The position numbers and the translations under genes are program-made. A model generated the notes under the pieces. The model was not told the origin of the DNA. It was given only the letters and a program-made list of their open reading frames with translations, and made no database searches. 64,000 bases of DNA from an uncultured Dorea sp. (GTDB lineage Bacteria > Bacillota > Clostridia > Lachnospirales > Lachnospiraceae): assembly GCA_910589275.1 (NCBI GenBank), contig CAJUTH010000005.1:55862-119861 (forward strand), written 5' to 3'. Below, one piece after another: positions 1-6,561 of the stretch; position 1 is the stretch's first letter; every line of letters starts with the position of its first letter.

Positions 1-667
1 CATAGCGCAATCGAAGGTATGAGTTCTCCAAAACGGCGCATTCTTGTAATTTTAGTACGCCTAATTTTGATAATTCACTTTCTGACAATAAGGATTTTCC
101 ATCAATCAAAGTAGAGGTATCTTTACCGCCGATTAATACGGGCGCAACGACAATATCAATATAATCTATCAGCTTTTCACGGAGAAACAGTGCGTTTAAT
201 GTACCGCCGGTTTGTATCGTTATTCTCTCACAGTTATATTCTGATTTGAGTTTTGTTAGAACCTCTTTTAGTGATAGTTTATCTTGATATAGTATATGGA
301 GATTATCTTCTTTTATTTCAAATGCCGGATGCCTTGCATTGGATGTAACCAACACAAATTGTTTGGATAAAGCACAAAAATAACGTATGCCTTGTTCCAT
401 TAAATGCCTGTTATCAATTACAACAAAGGATACGGGCGTTTTATTTGGCATATCCGCTGTATTAATGCCGATTTTGGCTTGCACTCTTCCGGAATTAAGC
501 GACCATAAATCGGTTGTCTGCTCTATTTCATAATATTGATGTAATCCTTCTTTGACTCCGGTAATTTTAGGGAAGTCCTTATCCACGTCTAAATGATCTG
601 ATGCGCCGGTGCTGATTTTTCCATCAACAGACATTAGCATGAATAATGTTGTAATAGGTCTGTTCAT
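1..667 (-). CDS. RibD C-terminal-domain (dihydrofolate reductase-like) protein, partial at left edge
   Basis: Reading leftwards from an ATG at 667-665 gives an open frame of 222 residues that reaches the window edge without a stop; the first base of the next codon is G, so it continues for at least one residue. The N-terminus reads MNRPITTLFMLMSVDGKIST, the usual opening of the RibD-C/DHFR-like reductases (NADPH-dependent pyrimidine reductases and relatives). Further on, a TIQTGGTLN segment and a VAPVLIGGKDTSTLI segment match the family's cofactor-binding and late core. A GGAGG ribosome binding site lies 7 bases before the start. It starts 14 bases after the stop of the DUF2971 gene on the same strand, so the two are probably co-transcribed. 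It lacks a deaminase domain, so a stand-alone reductase role is inferred and the substrate is unknown. Only the extreme C-terminus is likely missing. Confidence 0.85.
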   Translation of the reverse strand, partial: MNRPITTLFMLMSVDGKISTGASDHLDVDKDFPKITGVKEGLHQYYEIEQTTDLWSLNSGRVQAKIGINTADMPNKTPVSFVVIDNRHLMEQGIRYFCALSKQFVLVTSNARHPAFEIKEDNLHILYQDKLSLKEVLTKLKSEYNCERITIQTGGTLNALFLREKLIDYIDIVVAPVLIGGKDTSTLIDGKSLLSESELSKLGVLKLQECAVLENSYLRLRY

Positions 668-681
668 TTTTATTCCTCCAG

Positions 682-1539
682 CTAATATCTCAGCTTGATA
701 TTGGATAAGGATACATTCGCCTTATATCCTTTTGTGCGCAGCATATATTCCATACCGTTCTTAGCAAGGTCGATATGGTTCTGGGGTGCTACCATGATTT
801 CTTCAATCGGCAGATTTTTCTCGCTTAAAGGAATCTCAATATAGGGAAGCATAAAGCCGTCTTTTGCGCGGAAATGTACGGTGGTATCTTTTTGCTTTTT
901 GAAGATAAACCGGTATTCTTGTTCTTCTGCGAAGCCTTCGTGCTTGAAAAACATGGCGTACACTTCGATGGTCCGCTGAAATTTTTTGCAGGCTTTCTGG
1001 TAGGTTTCGTTCTGCCGGTCCTGTTTTCCCAGCTCCAGAATAGCGTCTAACGGCATTCGGAGAAGATTCGGCAGATAATTGCAGATGTTTTTCCGGATAA
1101 GCTGCATCTGCTGTTTTGTGCTGTAAACCACAAGGCCGTGATAGGCGATTTCCGCCGCCTCCTCGATTCGGGCGATAATGTCGTCGCTTCTAAAACCGAT
1201 ATTATAGCCGGTTTTATTGGCGAATTCTGACCACATGGTGATACTGTCCCGGCATTTGGAGAAAGAGAGGACAAAATAATCCCGCTGTTTTTCCTGTTCA
1301 GCGTAAATAGAATCCTGAAGAAACATTTCCTTTAGAGCCATCTTTTTGATGTTTTCCTGGCAAATCTTATCGACGATCCCTTGAATATGGGAAAATTCAT
1401 TGGGGTCGTTTAGGAAATCGCTCTTGGTTGCCCAGAAGCAATTATTGCTTAAGATACCGTTGACGCCGTTGCTTTTGGTGTAGTGGTATAGAATACTGCC
1501 TTTTTCCGCCTGCTGGAGCTTTACCTGTTTTCCTGCCAT
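682..1539 (-). CDS. DUF2971 family protein
   Basis: This 285-residue soluble protein has the hallmarks of DUF2971: an early LYHYT segment (residues 17-21), a CFWATKSDFLNDPNEF block at about 34-49, a SFS..RDSITMWSEFA block at about 92-106, and a late GFAEEQEYRFIF block. DUF2971 proteins are uncharacterised and often sit in accessory regions. The frame starts with ATG behind a good ribosome binding site (AGGG plus AGGATTG) and is followed after 14 bases by the RibD-C-like reductase gene on the same strand. No signal peptide or membrane segment is visible. The function is unknown; the placement beside a reductase and at the edge of an operon with its own promoter dyad suggests a small accessory module, which is inference. 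Confidence 0.8.
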   Translation of the reverse strand: MAGKQVKLQQAEKGSILYHYTKSNGVNGILSNNCFWATKSDFLNDPNEFSHIQGIVDKICQENIKKMALKEMFLQDSIYAEQEKQRDYFVLSFSKCRDSITMWSEFANKTGYNIGFRSDDIIARIEEAAEIAYHGLVVYSTKQQMQLIRKNICNYLPNLLRMPLDAILELGKQDRQNETYQKACKKFQRTIEVYAMFFKHEGFAEEQEYRFIFKKQKDTTVHFRAKDGFMLPYIEIPLSEKNLPIEEIMVAPQNHIDLAKNGMEYMLRTKGYKANVSLSNIKLRY

Positions 1540-1563
1540 TTTACAATCCTCCCTTTTTTTGTT

Positions 1564-1592
1564 ATTATAATGCTAGGATTGTGGGAGCGCAA
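1564..1592 (-). promoter_or_regulatory. Candidate promoter of the DUF2971 operon
   Basis: On the minus strand TTGCGC and TATAAT are separated by 17 bases, about 20 bases upstream of the DUF2971 ATG. The -35 match is modest, the -10 is perfect. Confidence 0.45.
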
Positions 1593-1607
1593 AGCGCGAA
1601 ACAATCC
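1576..1607. promoter_or_regulatory. Interrupted palindrome upstream of DUF2971 gene
   Basis: GGATTGT at 1576-1582 is repeated inverted as ACAATCC at 1601-1607, with a nested GCGC at 1587-1590 and 1594-1597. All arms are perfect. It overlaps the -35 and spacer of the candidate minus-strand promoter, so it could be an operator; this is inferred from position only. Confidence 0.4.
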
Positions 1608-1711
1608 ATATGGTATCTTTTGACCCTAGTATCATTATTATAAAGGAAAGTATAGGAAGTATCAATGGTTTCCGTTGCAGAGAAAATCTGAATTAAGGGT
1701 GGTGTAAGACA

Positions 1712-2986
1712 GTGGCTTCTCATAGGAAGGGTTCACAAAAAAAAGTTTCTCATAAGAAAGATTCGAATAAAAGAAGTTCTCAAGAAAGAGGTTTTCGTAA
1801 AAAGACAAATAAAGCGGAGATTTCTCCTTTGCTCCTAATTTATGTGGCTGGCGTAATTATATGTATCGTTTATTTCCTTGTCTGCGCATATGCGGCGGTA
1901 ACTGGGGAGGTAGATTATCTGCAGAAAATGGTGTGGTCGGACAGAAGGAATGTTTTATTGGTTCACCGATGGACGAGACGTGGATTCGCTGTGTCTTTTC
2001 TTTGCACGGTGTTTGCCGATCTTGCATTGATGGAGATAAAAGACCGGATGGACAAGAAATTATATGGCAGGCTGACAAAGGCAATGTGGATTTTTCCAGG
2101 GCTGGGATTCTTGCTATATATCATGGAAATGTATGGAAAGGCCGGGATATCCGGAGTGATGCTTTTTCCGGTTGTTTGGCTTATTTTGTTTATATGCGCG
2201 AATCTGCCGGGGGCGGCCAGCAGATGGATCTGCAGAAATTGTTTTAAAGAGGGGAAAGAAGAATCAAGGGCGCCTGGCGGGAGGAACAGATGGCTGCTGT
2301 ATCAGGTTGAATGGATCAGATTTTATCCTCTGAAACGGTTGATCCTGTTGTCACTGTGGTTGTTCTGTGTATTCATAGGCATCCGCGGAACGCAGAAAAC
2401 ACTTGTGGGAGAATTCCTCCATGAACATGGGGCTATCGTTATGACAAACGTATGTTGTATACTGGCGGCGGTTACATGTTACCGGGTGATGGTGTATGTC
2501 AAAAATTCCCGCCATTGCATGCCCTGCTTGAACCGGGTCTTATCAAAAAGTGAAATGAACCAGTTATTGGATAAAGAACGGTTTCGCCAGGCCGAGTTTC
2601 CGTCTGAATGGCTGAAAAAGTACATACCAATATATATGAGCGATAATTGGCTTGTGGCGCGGGGGACTGTGATTTCTAGGAAGCTGGCCGCTTCTGCGTG
2701 TATTAGGAGAAGCGGCATAAGCGAGAAGACAGACGTGCTGTTAGAGGTATACTATCGGAATGGGCAGAAGATAAAAGTAAATCTCAATCATTCTCTCAGC
2801 CAGGAACTATTTAAGGAGCTGATAGGTGTCCTGTCAGAGAAATGGGATATATCGGAGGAAGAGATGAATAAGGAAGAGGAGAAAAAATATATCGGCCAAT
2901 TGAAGCAGGAATTTCAGATGAGTTTGCCGGAATGGAGGACGGAAGCAGAGAAAGTCCGCTTTATTTTGCAAAACGATGCGGAATGA
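1712..2986 (+). CDS. Multi-pass membrane protein of unknown function
   Basis: This 424-residue protein starts with GTG behind AAGGGTGGTG. Residues 1-35 are extremely rich in Lys, Arg and Ser, followed by hydrophobic segments at roughly 40-62, 88-106, 125-145, 150-170, 207-226 and 243-262. The remaining 160 residues are soluble and charged, with a Lys/Glu-rich stretch near 385-395. The basic N-terminus predicts a cytoplasmic N-tail. I do not recognise a named family; a Cys pair at CMPCLNR (about 269-272) is the only motif that stands out. Its stop codon lies inside a perfect 21-bp inverted repeat that probably ends transcription. It is convergent with the SGNH-like gene and appears to be transcribed alone. 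Confidence 0.7.
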   Translation: MASHRKGSQKKVSHKKDSNKRSSQERGFRKKTNKAEISPLLLIYVAGVIICIVYFLVCAYAAVTGEVDYLQKMVWSDRRNVLLVHRWTRRGFAVSFLCTVFADLALMEIKDRMDKKLYGRLTKAMWIFPGLGFLLYIMEMYGKAGISGVMLFPVVWLILFICANLPGAASRWICRNCFKEGKEESRAPGGRNRWLLYQVEWIRFYPLKRLILLSLWLFCVFIGIRGTQKTLVGEFLHEHGAIVMTNVCCILAAVTCYRVMVYVKNSRHCMPCLNRVLSKSEMNQLLDKERFRQAEFPSEWLKKYIPIYMSDNWLVARGTVISRKLAASACIRRSGISEKTDVLLEVYYRNGQKIKVNLNHSLSQELFKELIGVLSEKWDISEEEMNKEEEKKYIGQLKQEFQMSLPEWRTEAEKVRFILQNDAE

Positions 2987-3032
2987 AAGGATCCTCTGCC
3001 GGCAGAAGCCTGGCAGAGGATCCTTTCATTCC
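2980..3032. terminator. Bidirectional terminator, perfect 21-bp stem
   Basis: Bases 2980-3000 and 3012-3032 are perfect reverse complements with an 11-base loop; the outer stem supplies an A-rich tract on one side and a TTTCATT tract on the other. It sits between two convergent genes and contains the TGA stop of the upstream gene (2984-2986). Confidence 0.8.
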
Positions 3033-3088
3033 AGCACACATGGAAAAGTATTCTGTGTGGCTGGGATAGTTATTTGCCGGACAGTGTG

Positions 3089-4087
3089 TTAATGCTTCGC
3101 ATAAGCAGGAATCCGGCTCATGCCCGGTTCGGCAGAAGCCTGGCCGTCATTCGGTACATCCGCAATCTCGCGATTGCTGAGATTACCTGTTTCCATGGCG
3201 TCTGCAAAGTTGATTGGGTGATTGCGCATATGCACCTTAAGCAGCTCGAACAGACGAAGCGTGGGGCGTTTTGATTGCAATACGCCGGATACGTCAATGT
3301 ATTTGCAGCCAGTCTGTGAAGCCAGTGCTTTTAACCGCTGGTTAATTTGAAATGCGGTCTGGCTGGCGGAGACAATAGGTACAATGTAGATAGAGGCTTT
3401 TGTCTTTGTATGAATCATATAGAGCAGCCATTCATATTTGGCGATAAAGTTGTCGATGTCTACATTTTCATCCAGAATATCGATGTCGCCCATATTTACA
3501 AAAATCTTACGCGGATTCAGGTCATATAAGCACACTTTTAGGTAGCTTTCGATATGGTCGATGCGCACGTTTTTGACGCTCCGGTTATAGATAGGCTCCG
3601 TGATGCGGAAAGCCTGTGTTAACTCGCCTATTGGGAGGGCTGCAAATGTATTGGAGCCAAATAGTACAACGCCGCCAGCTTCTGTAATACTGTTTAATTC
3701 ACGATAGGTTTCCATTTCGTCTTCTCCTTGATTATGAATTGAGGGTTTGATAGGTGCGGCAGTTTCTGCCTTTTTCGCATTTCCTGAAAGTTGGCTGCTA
3801 AGCTTTGTCTTTGCTGCTTGTTCCTGCCGGTCATATCGGCGGTTGACGAAGTAGACAATCACGTTAGCAGATACAATTACCAGATTCAGCAGATATACCA
3901 CCAGTACATAATTGAATCGGTGGGTATAGATTTTTGCGGTGATTCCGGCAACATAGCCGGTAATGATCAGCAGTATGAACTGCAGGCTCATATTTCTTGC
4001 TGATTTAGCCTTGATGTTCTTGGCCAGATTCATAGGCCATGACAATCCAAAACAAACCAGCATAGTAGATTCGAGAAGTTCAGCCAT
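3089..4087 (-). CDS. SGNH/GDSL-like hydrolase with N-terminal membrane domain
   Basis: The 332-residue protein has two parts. Residues 1-85 hold three hydrophobic segments with SWPMNLAKNIKAKSARNMSL between the first two, reminiscent of small PQ-loop/SemiSWEET-like proteins. Residues 120-315 look like an SGNH/GDSL hydrolase fold: VVLFGSNTF in the block I position, a VNMGDIDI segment in the block III position and a C-terminal HMRNHPINF in the block V region. The canonical GDS and GxND motifs are altered, so activity is uncertain. A linker with a Met-Glu start-like sequence joins the two parts. A cell-envelope esterase or acyl-sugar hydrolase facing the membrane is possible but inferred. The gene is divergent from the LysR regulator and convergent with the preceding membrane protein gene. 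Confidence 0.65.
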   Translation of the reverse strand: MAELLESTMLVCFGLSWPMNLAKNIKAKSARNMSLQFILLIITGYVAGITAKIYTHRFNYVLVVYLLNLVIVSANVIVYFVNRRYDRQEQAAKTKLSSQLSGNAKKAETAAPIKPSIHNQGEDEMETYRELNSITEAGGVVLFGSNTFAALPIGELTQAFRITEPIYNRSVKNVRIDHIESYLKVCLYDLNPRKIFVNMGDIDILDENVDIDNFIAKYEWLLYMIHTKTKASIYIVPIVSASQTAFQINQRLKALASQTGCKYIDVSGVLQSKRPTLRLFELLKVHMRNHPINFADAMETGNLSNREIADVPNDGQASAEPGMSRIPAYAKH

Positions 4088-4118
4088 TTTGATTTCCTCA
4101 CTTTCTTAGATAACATTC

Positions 4119-4190
4119 GTAACAGTTCGGCCCAGTACTTTGCACTTGCTGCAAATTCCATAACAGTGAGGCCGAAGGCTGAACTGTTAC
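4119..4190. repeat. Degenerate palindromic repeat pair
   Basis: GTAACAGTTC at 4119-4128 is inverted as GAACTGTTAC at 4181-4190. Inside it, TAACAGT at 4161-4167 and ACTGTTA at 4183-4189 form a second hairpin around GCC-GAA-GGC. The sequence resembles the family of about 27-bp palindromes seen at 5826, 13742, 14178 and 44852. Confidence 0.5.
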
Positions 4191-4220
4191 TAACTTTCTT
4201 GTTCCTCATATAGTGTAGCA

Positions 4221-4249
4221 TTGACTTACGATTACGTCTAATATATAAT
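4221..4249 (+). promoter_or_regulatory. lysR-type gene promoter
   Basis: TTGACT at 4221-4226 and TATAAT at 4244-4249 are separated by 17 bases, a near-consensus sigma-A promoter about 130 bases before the LysR start codon. Confidence 0.7.
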
Positions 4250-4256
4250 ATTTATT

Positions 4257-4284
4257 AAATTCATAATGTGTGTGTTATGAATTT
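4257..4284. promoter_or_regulatory. Perfect 10-bp inverted repeat at the lysR transcription start
   Basis: AAATTCATAA at 4257-4266 is inverted at 4275-4284 around an 8-base TG-repeat loop. It begins 7 bases after the -10 box, the right place for repression or autoregulation. LysR regulators commonly control their own and a divergent gene; the SGNH-like gene is divergent here. Confidence 0.55.
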
Positions 4285-4378
4285 GAGGAGAATTATTTAA
4301 AGAAGAATTTTGATGCAATAAAAGATGATCGTTCATATGGCGTATGGATTGTCCGGGATTAGAGAGGGGAGAACATAA

Positions 4379-5272
4379 ATGGAACTGATGCAGATCCGGT
4401 ATTTTCTGGAAACAGCAAGAACGAAGCATATGACAAACAGCGCGAAGAATCTTCATATTACGCAGCCCGCCCTTACGCAGGCGATACGGAGGCTGGAGGC
4501 GGACTTGGGCGTGCCCCTTTTTACGGCAAAGGGGCGCAATATTGTGCTGACAGAGTATGGCAGGTATTTACAGAAGAAATTAGAACCGCTGATGCGGCAG
4601 TTTGACGATATTCCTGAGCAGCTTAAAATGATGGTGGCGTTAGAGGGCGAAACGATTCATATGAACGTGCTGGCGGCGTCGAGTCTTGTGATGGAAGCGA
4701 TCATCGAATATAAGAAAGAGCATCAGGACATTCATTTTCAATTGCATCAGAATGTGGAGAGTGAGCTATATGATATTGCCGTCACGACAAAATTATTTTA
4801 TCAGGGCGGCGACGAGAAAAACAGTTTTTCCTGTGGGGAGGAGATCTACCTTGCGGTGCCGGAAAATGGGAAATACCAAGGGATGGATTCCATCTGTCTT
4901 GTGGAAACCGCCGAAGAGGGATTTATCAGCCTGCTTGGTTCAAGGGAATTCCGTTATATCTGCGACCGGTTCTGCCAGCATGCCGGGTTCACGCCGAAGA
5001 TTATCTTTGAGAGCGATAATCCCGCCGCCGTTAAGAATATGATCGCGGCGAATATGGGGATCGGTTTCTGGCCGGAATTTACATGGGGCAGCGCCGAGAG
5101 CGAGAATGTAAGGCTTTTAAAGATTGCGGAGCCGGTCTGTCAGAGGGACATTATCATAAATTATAACCGGAATAAGACAGATAATCGTAATGTGGTGGAG
5201 TTTTTTGAGTTCCTGACAGCGTATTTTGAGGAAAAGAAAGGCTGCCATTTAAGACAGCCAAAAGTTTCTTGA
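4379..5272 (+). CDS. LysR family transcriptional regulator
   Basis: This 297-residue protein opens with MELMQIRYFLETARTKHM and a winged-helix HTH (about 1-60, with ITQPALTQAIRRLEADLGVP as recognition region), followed by a periplasmic-binding-like effector domain to the C-terminus. The length is typical. The start follows GAGAGGGGAG by 7 bases. The gene has its own promoter (4221-4249) and a palindrome just after it. The effector is unknown. The last codons lie inside an intrinsic-terminator-like hairpin (5240-5259). It is divergent from the SGNH-like gene, its most likely target by the usual LysR arrangement; that link is inferred. Confidence 0.92.
   Translation: MELMQIRYFLETARTKHMTNSAKNLHITQPALTQAIRRLEADLGVPLFTAKGRNIVLTEYGRYLQKKLEPLMRQFDDIPEQLKMMVALEGETIHMNVLAASSLVMEAIIEYKKEHQDIHFQLHQNVESELYDIAVTTKLFYQGGDEKNSFSCGEEIYLAVPENGKYQGMDSICLVETAEEGFISLLGSREFRYICDRFCQHAGFTPKIIFESDNPAAVKNMIAANMGIGFWPEFTWGSAESENVRLLKIAEPVCQRDIIINYNRNKTDNRNVVEFFEFLTAYFEEKKGCHLRQPKVS
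5240..5270 (+). terminator. Terminator-like hairpin inside the 3' end of the lysR-type gene
   Basis: GGCTGCC and GACAGCC (5240-5259) pair with one mismatch, followed by AAAAGTTTCTT. The stem encodes the last residues of the protein. It would also lie between two convergent genes. Confidence 0.5.
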
Positions 5273-5277
5273 CGCTC

Positions 5278-5640
5278 TTATGTTTCTATATGTTTTTTGA
5301 TAGCGGCAAAAGATTCTGCGCTGATTACATGTTCAATCCTGCAGGCGTCTTCTACTGCTACCTTCGGGTCTACGCCTAATTTGGTCAGCCATGCGGAGAT
5401 GGCTTGGTGGCGCTCATAGATCCGTTCGGCGATTTCACGCCCGGATTCTGTAAGGGTAATAAATCCTTCCGGGGAAACGACGATGTGTTCACTCTGGCGG
5501 AGCTTTTTCATGGCGACGCTGACGCTTGATTTTTTAAAATTCAGTTCCGCGGCGATATCCACAGCACGCACTACCGGGCGGTTTTGGCTTAGTATTAATA
5601 TAGTCTCAAGATAGTTTTCAGAAGATTCGTTATTTGTCAT
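5278..5640 (-). CDS. DtxR/MntR family metal-dependent transcriptional regulator
   Basis: A 120-residue protein with an N-terminal winged helix (residues 1-62, FKKSSVSVAMKKLRQ as recognition helix) and the metal-binding dimerisation helix region with ERHQAI (about 75-80) and EDACRIEHVIS (about 97-107), where family members place the His, Glu and Cys/Glu-His ligands. It lacks the SH3-like third domain, as in MntR-type short members. It faces the feoA-feoA-feoB operon, which carries a perfect palindrome over its promoter, so it is probably the Fe(II)-responsive repressor of that operon. Its own start lies about 240 bases from that palindrome. Manganese sensing cannot be excluded from sequence alone. 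Confidence 0.88.
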   Translation of the reverse strand: MTNNESSENYLETILILSQNRPVVRAVDIAAELNFKKSSVSVAMKKLRQSEHIVVSPEGFITLTESGREIAERIYERHQAISAWLTKLGVDPKVAVEDACRIEHVISAESFAAIKKHIET

Positions 5641-5825
5641 CCATCTTACCTCATGTTTTCTTTATTGTTGGTTGTGTGTAAATGGGTCTGTATCGGATGT
5701 CAGACCTTTTAATTCTTTTATTACTTATATTATCATATTTGAAAGAGCAGGACAAGGCAGGCTTAGGTGGTTATTGTTCAAACAATACTTTGCTCACGAA
5801 GCGAATTTTAAATGGATTTGCGAAA

Positions 5826-5851
5826 GTTGCTGTGAACGGAGTGATAGTAGC
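5826..5851. repeat. Short palindromic repeat, copy 2
   Basis: GTTGCTGTGAACGGAGTGA followed by TAGTAGC; the first 19 bases are identical to the copy at 13742-13768. It is an imperfect palindrome. Confidence 0.65.
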
Positions 5852-5880
5852 ATGGAGTTCGCTATTACTAAAAATAATTC

Positions 5881-5909
5881 TTGACATCTAATTAAAGTTA
5901 GTATATACT
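5881..5909 (+). promoter_or_regulatory. feo operon promoter
   Basis: TTGACA at 5881-5886, a 17-base spacer and TATACT at 5904-5909: an almost ideal sigma-A promoter 60 bases upstream of the first feoA. Confidence 0.85.
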
Positions 5910-5912
5910 AAC
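5897..5912. promoter_or_regulatory. Probable metalloregulator operator over the feo promoter
   Basis: GTTAGTATATACTAAC is a perfect 16-bp palindrome that covers the -10 box. DtxR-family repressors bind such AT-rich palindromes with TTAG/CTAA half-sites; the divergent DtxR-type gene is the obvious candidate. A weaker related site (TAGTAA-4-TTACTA) lies at 6503-6516, just before feoB. Confidence 0.75.
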
Positions 5913-5971
5913 ATTGAATATGTGGAAAGCATTTTCAAAAATATCTAAACGATAAAGAAAAGAGGTTGATC

Positions 5972-6184
5972 ATGATGCCGCTTACTATGGCGAATACAGG
6001 AGAGCCGCTGACGATTAAGAAGGTGGGCGGAAAGGAAGAAACCAGAAAATTTCTGGAAAACCTTGGATTTGTTGCAGGAGGAGCAGTTACGGTAATATCG
6101 GATATTAAGGGAAACGTAATTGTGAATGTGAAGGATTCCAGAATCGCCATAGGGAGAGATATGGCGATGAAAGTTATGGTTTGA
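5972..6184 (+). CDS. feoA: Ferrous iron transport protein A (first copy)
   Basis: A 70-residue SH3-like FeoA domain protein: MMPLTMANTGEPLTIKKVGG, then LENLGFVAGGAVTVISDIKGNVIVNVKDSRIAIGRDMAMKVMV, the standard FeoA order of beta strands with the late ..DSRIAIGRDMA.. segment. An upstream TTG at 5966 is in frame, but the AAAGAGG ribosome binding site (5959-5965) fits the ATG at 5972. FeoA is a small cytoplasmic partner of the FeoB iron permease. It is the first gene of the operon feoA-feoA-feoB, controlled by the promoter and palindrome at 5881-5912. Two separate feoA genes in tandem are common in Clostridia. Confidence 0.92.
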   Translation: MMPLTMANTGEPLTIKKVGGKEETRKFLENLGFVAGGAVTVISDIKGNVIVNVKDSRIAIGRDMAMKVMV

Positions 6185-6244
6185 TCACCGATACTGTGTA
6201 CGGGGTATGGAGTATCAGAAAATCAGGGAAAGGAAGAGATATGG

Positions 6245-6466
6245 ATGAAGACATTAAGAGAGACAGCCTGCGGGCAGACGGTAAAAGTGAGTAAATTAAC
6301 CGGCAGCGGTCCGGTAAAGCGAAGGATCATGGATATGGGAATTACGAAGGGCGTTGAAGTTTTTGTGAGGAAAGTAGCGCCTCTTGGCGATCCGGTGGAG
6401 GTGACGGTGAGAGGCTACGAACTGTCGATCCGGAAAGCAGATGCTGAGATGATCTGTGTAGAATAG
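6245..6466 (+). CDS. feoA: Ferrous iron transport protein A (second copy)
   Basis: A 73-residue FeoA domain protein: MKTLRETACGQTVKVSKLTG, then RRIMDMGITKGVEVFVRKVAPLGDPVEV and ELSIRKADAEMICVE. This is the more canonical FeoA type, with LxxG, the RRIMDMGITKG turn and the LRK-like ELSIRKADA end. It starts at ATG 6245 behind GGAAAGGAAGAG, 60 bases after the first feoA. It differs clearly from the first copy, so the two probably have distinct contacts with FeoB; that is inference. Confidence 0.94.
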   Translation: MKTLRETACGQTVKVSKLTGSGPVKRRIMDMGITKGVEVFVRKVAPLGDPVEVTVRGYELSIRKADAEMICVE

Positions 6467-6502
6467 AACATATTTGAATGCATATTTTTTTGCATACAAG
6501 TT

Positions 6503-6516
6503 AGTAATCACTTACT
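6503..6516. promoter_or_regulatory. Second candidate metalloregulator half-palindrome before feoB
   Basis: TAGTAA and TTACTA flank a 2-4 base centre in the 95-base gap between the second feoA and feoB, resembling the half-sites of the operator at 5897-5912. No clear promoter accompanies it. Confidence 0.35.
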
Positions 6517-6561
6517 ATGGAGAGCTATGACAAACAAAATATAGGAAGAGGGAAAGAGAAG

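Larger units (their letters stand above)
5641..5971. other. Divergent intergenic region between the DtxR-type gene and feo
   Basis: This 331-bp stretch holds one member of the short palindromic repeat family (5826-5851), the feo promoter with its operator (5881-5912) and the feoA ribosome binding site. No coding frame is convincing; the two short overlapping frames seen here lack a ribosome binding site and family features. Confidence 0.6.
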
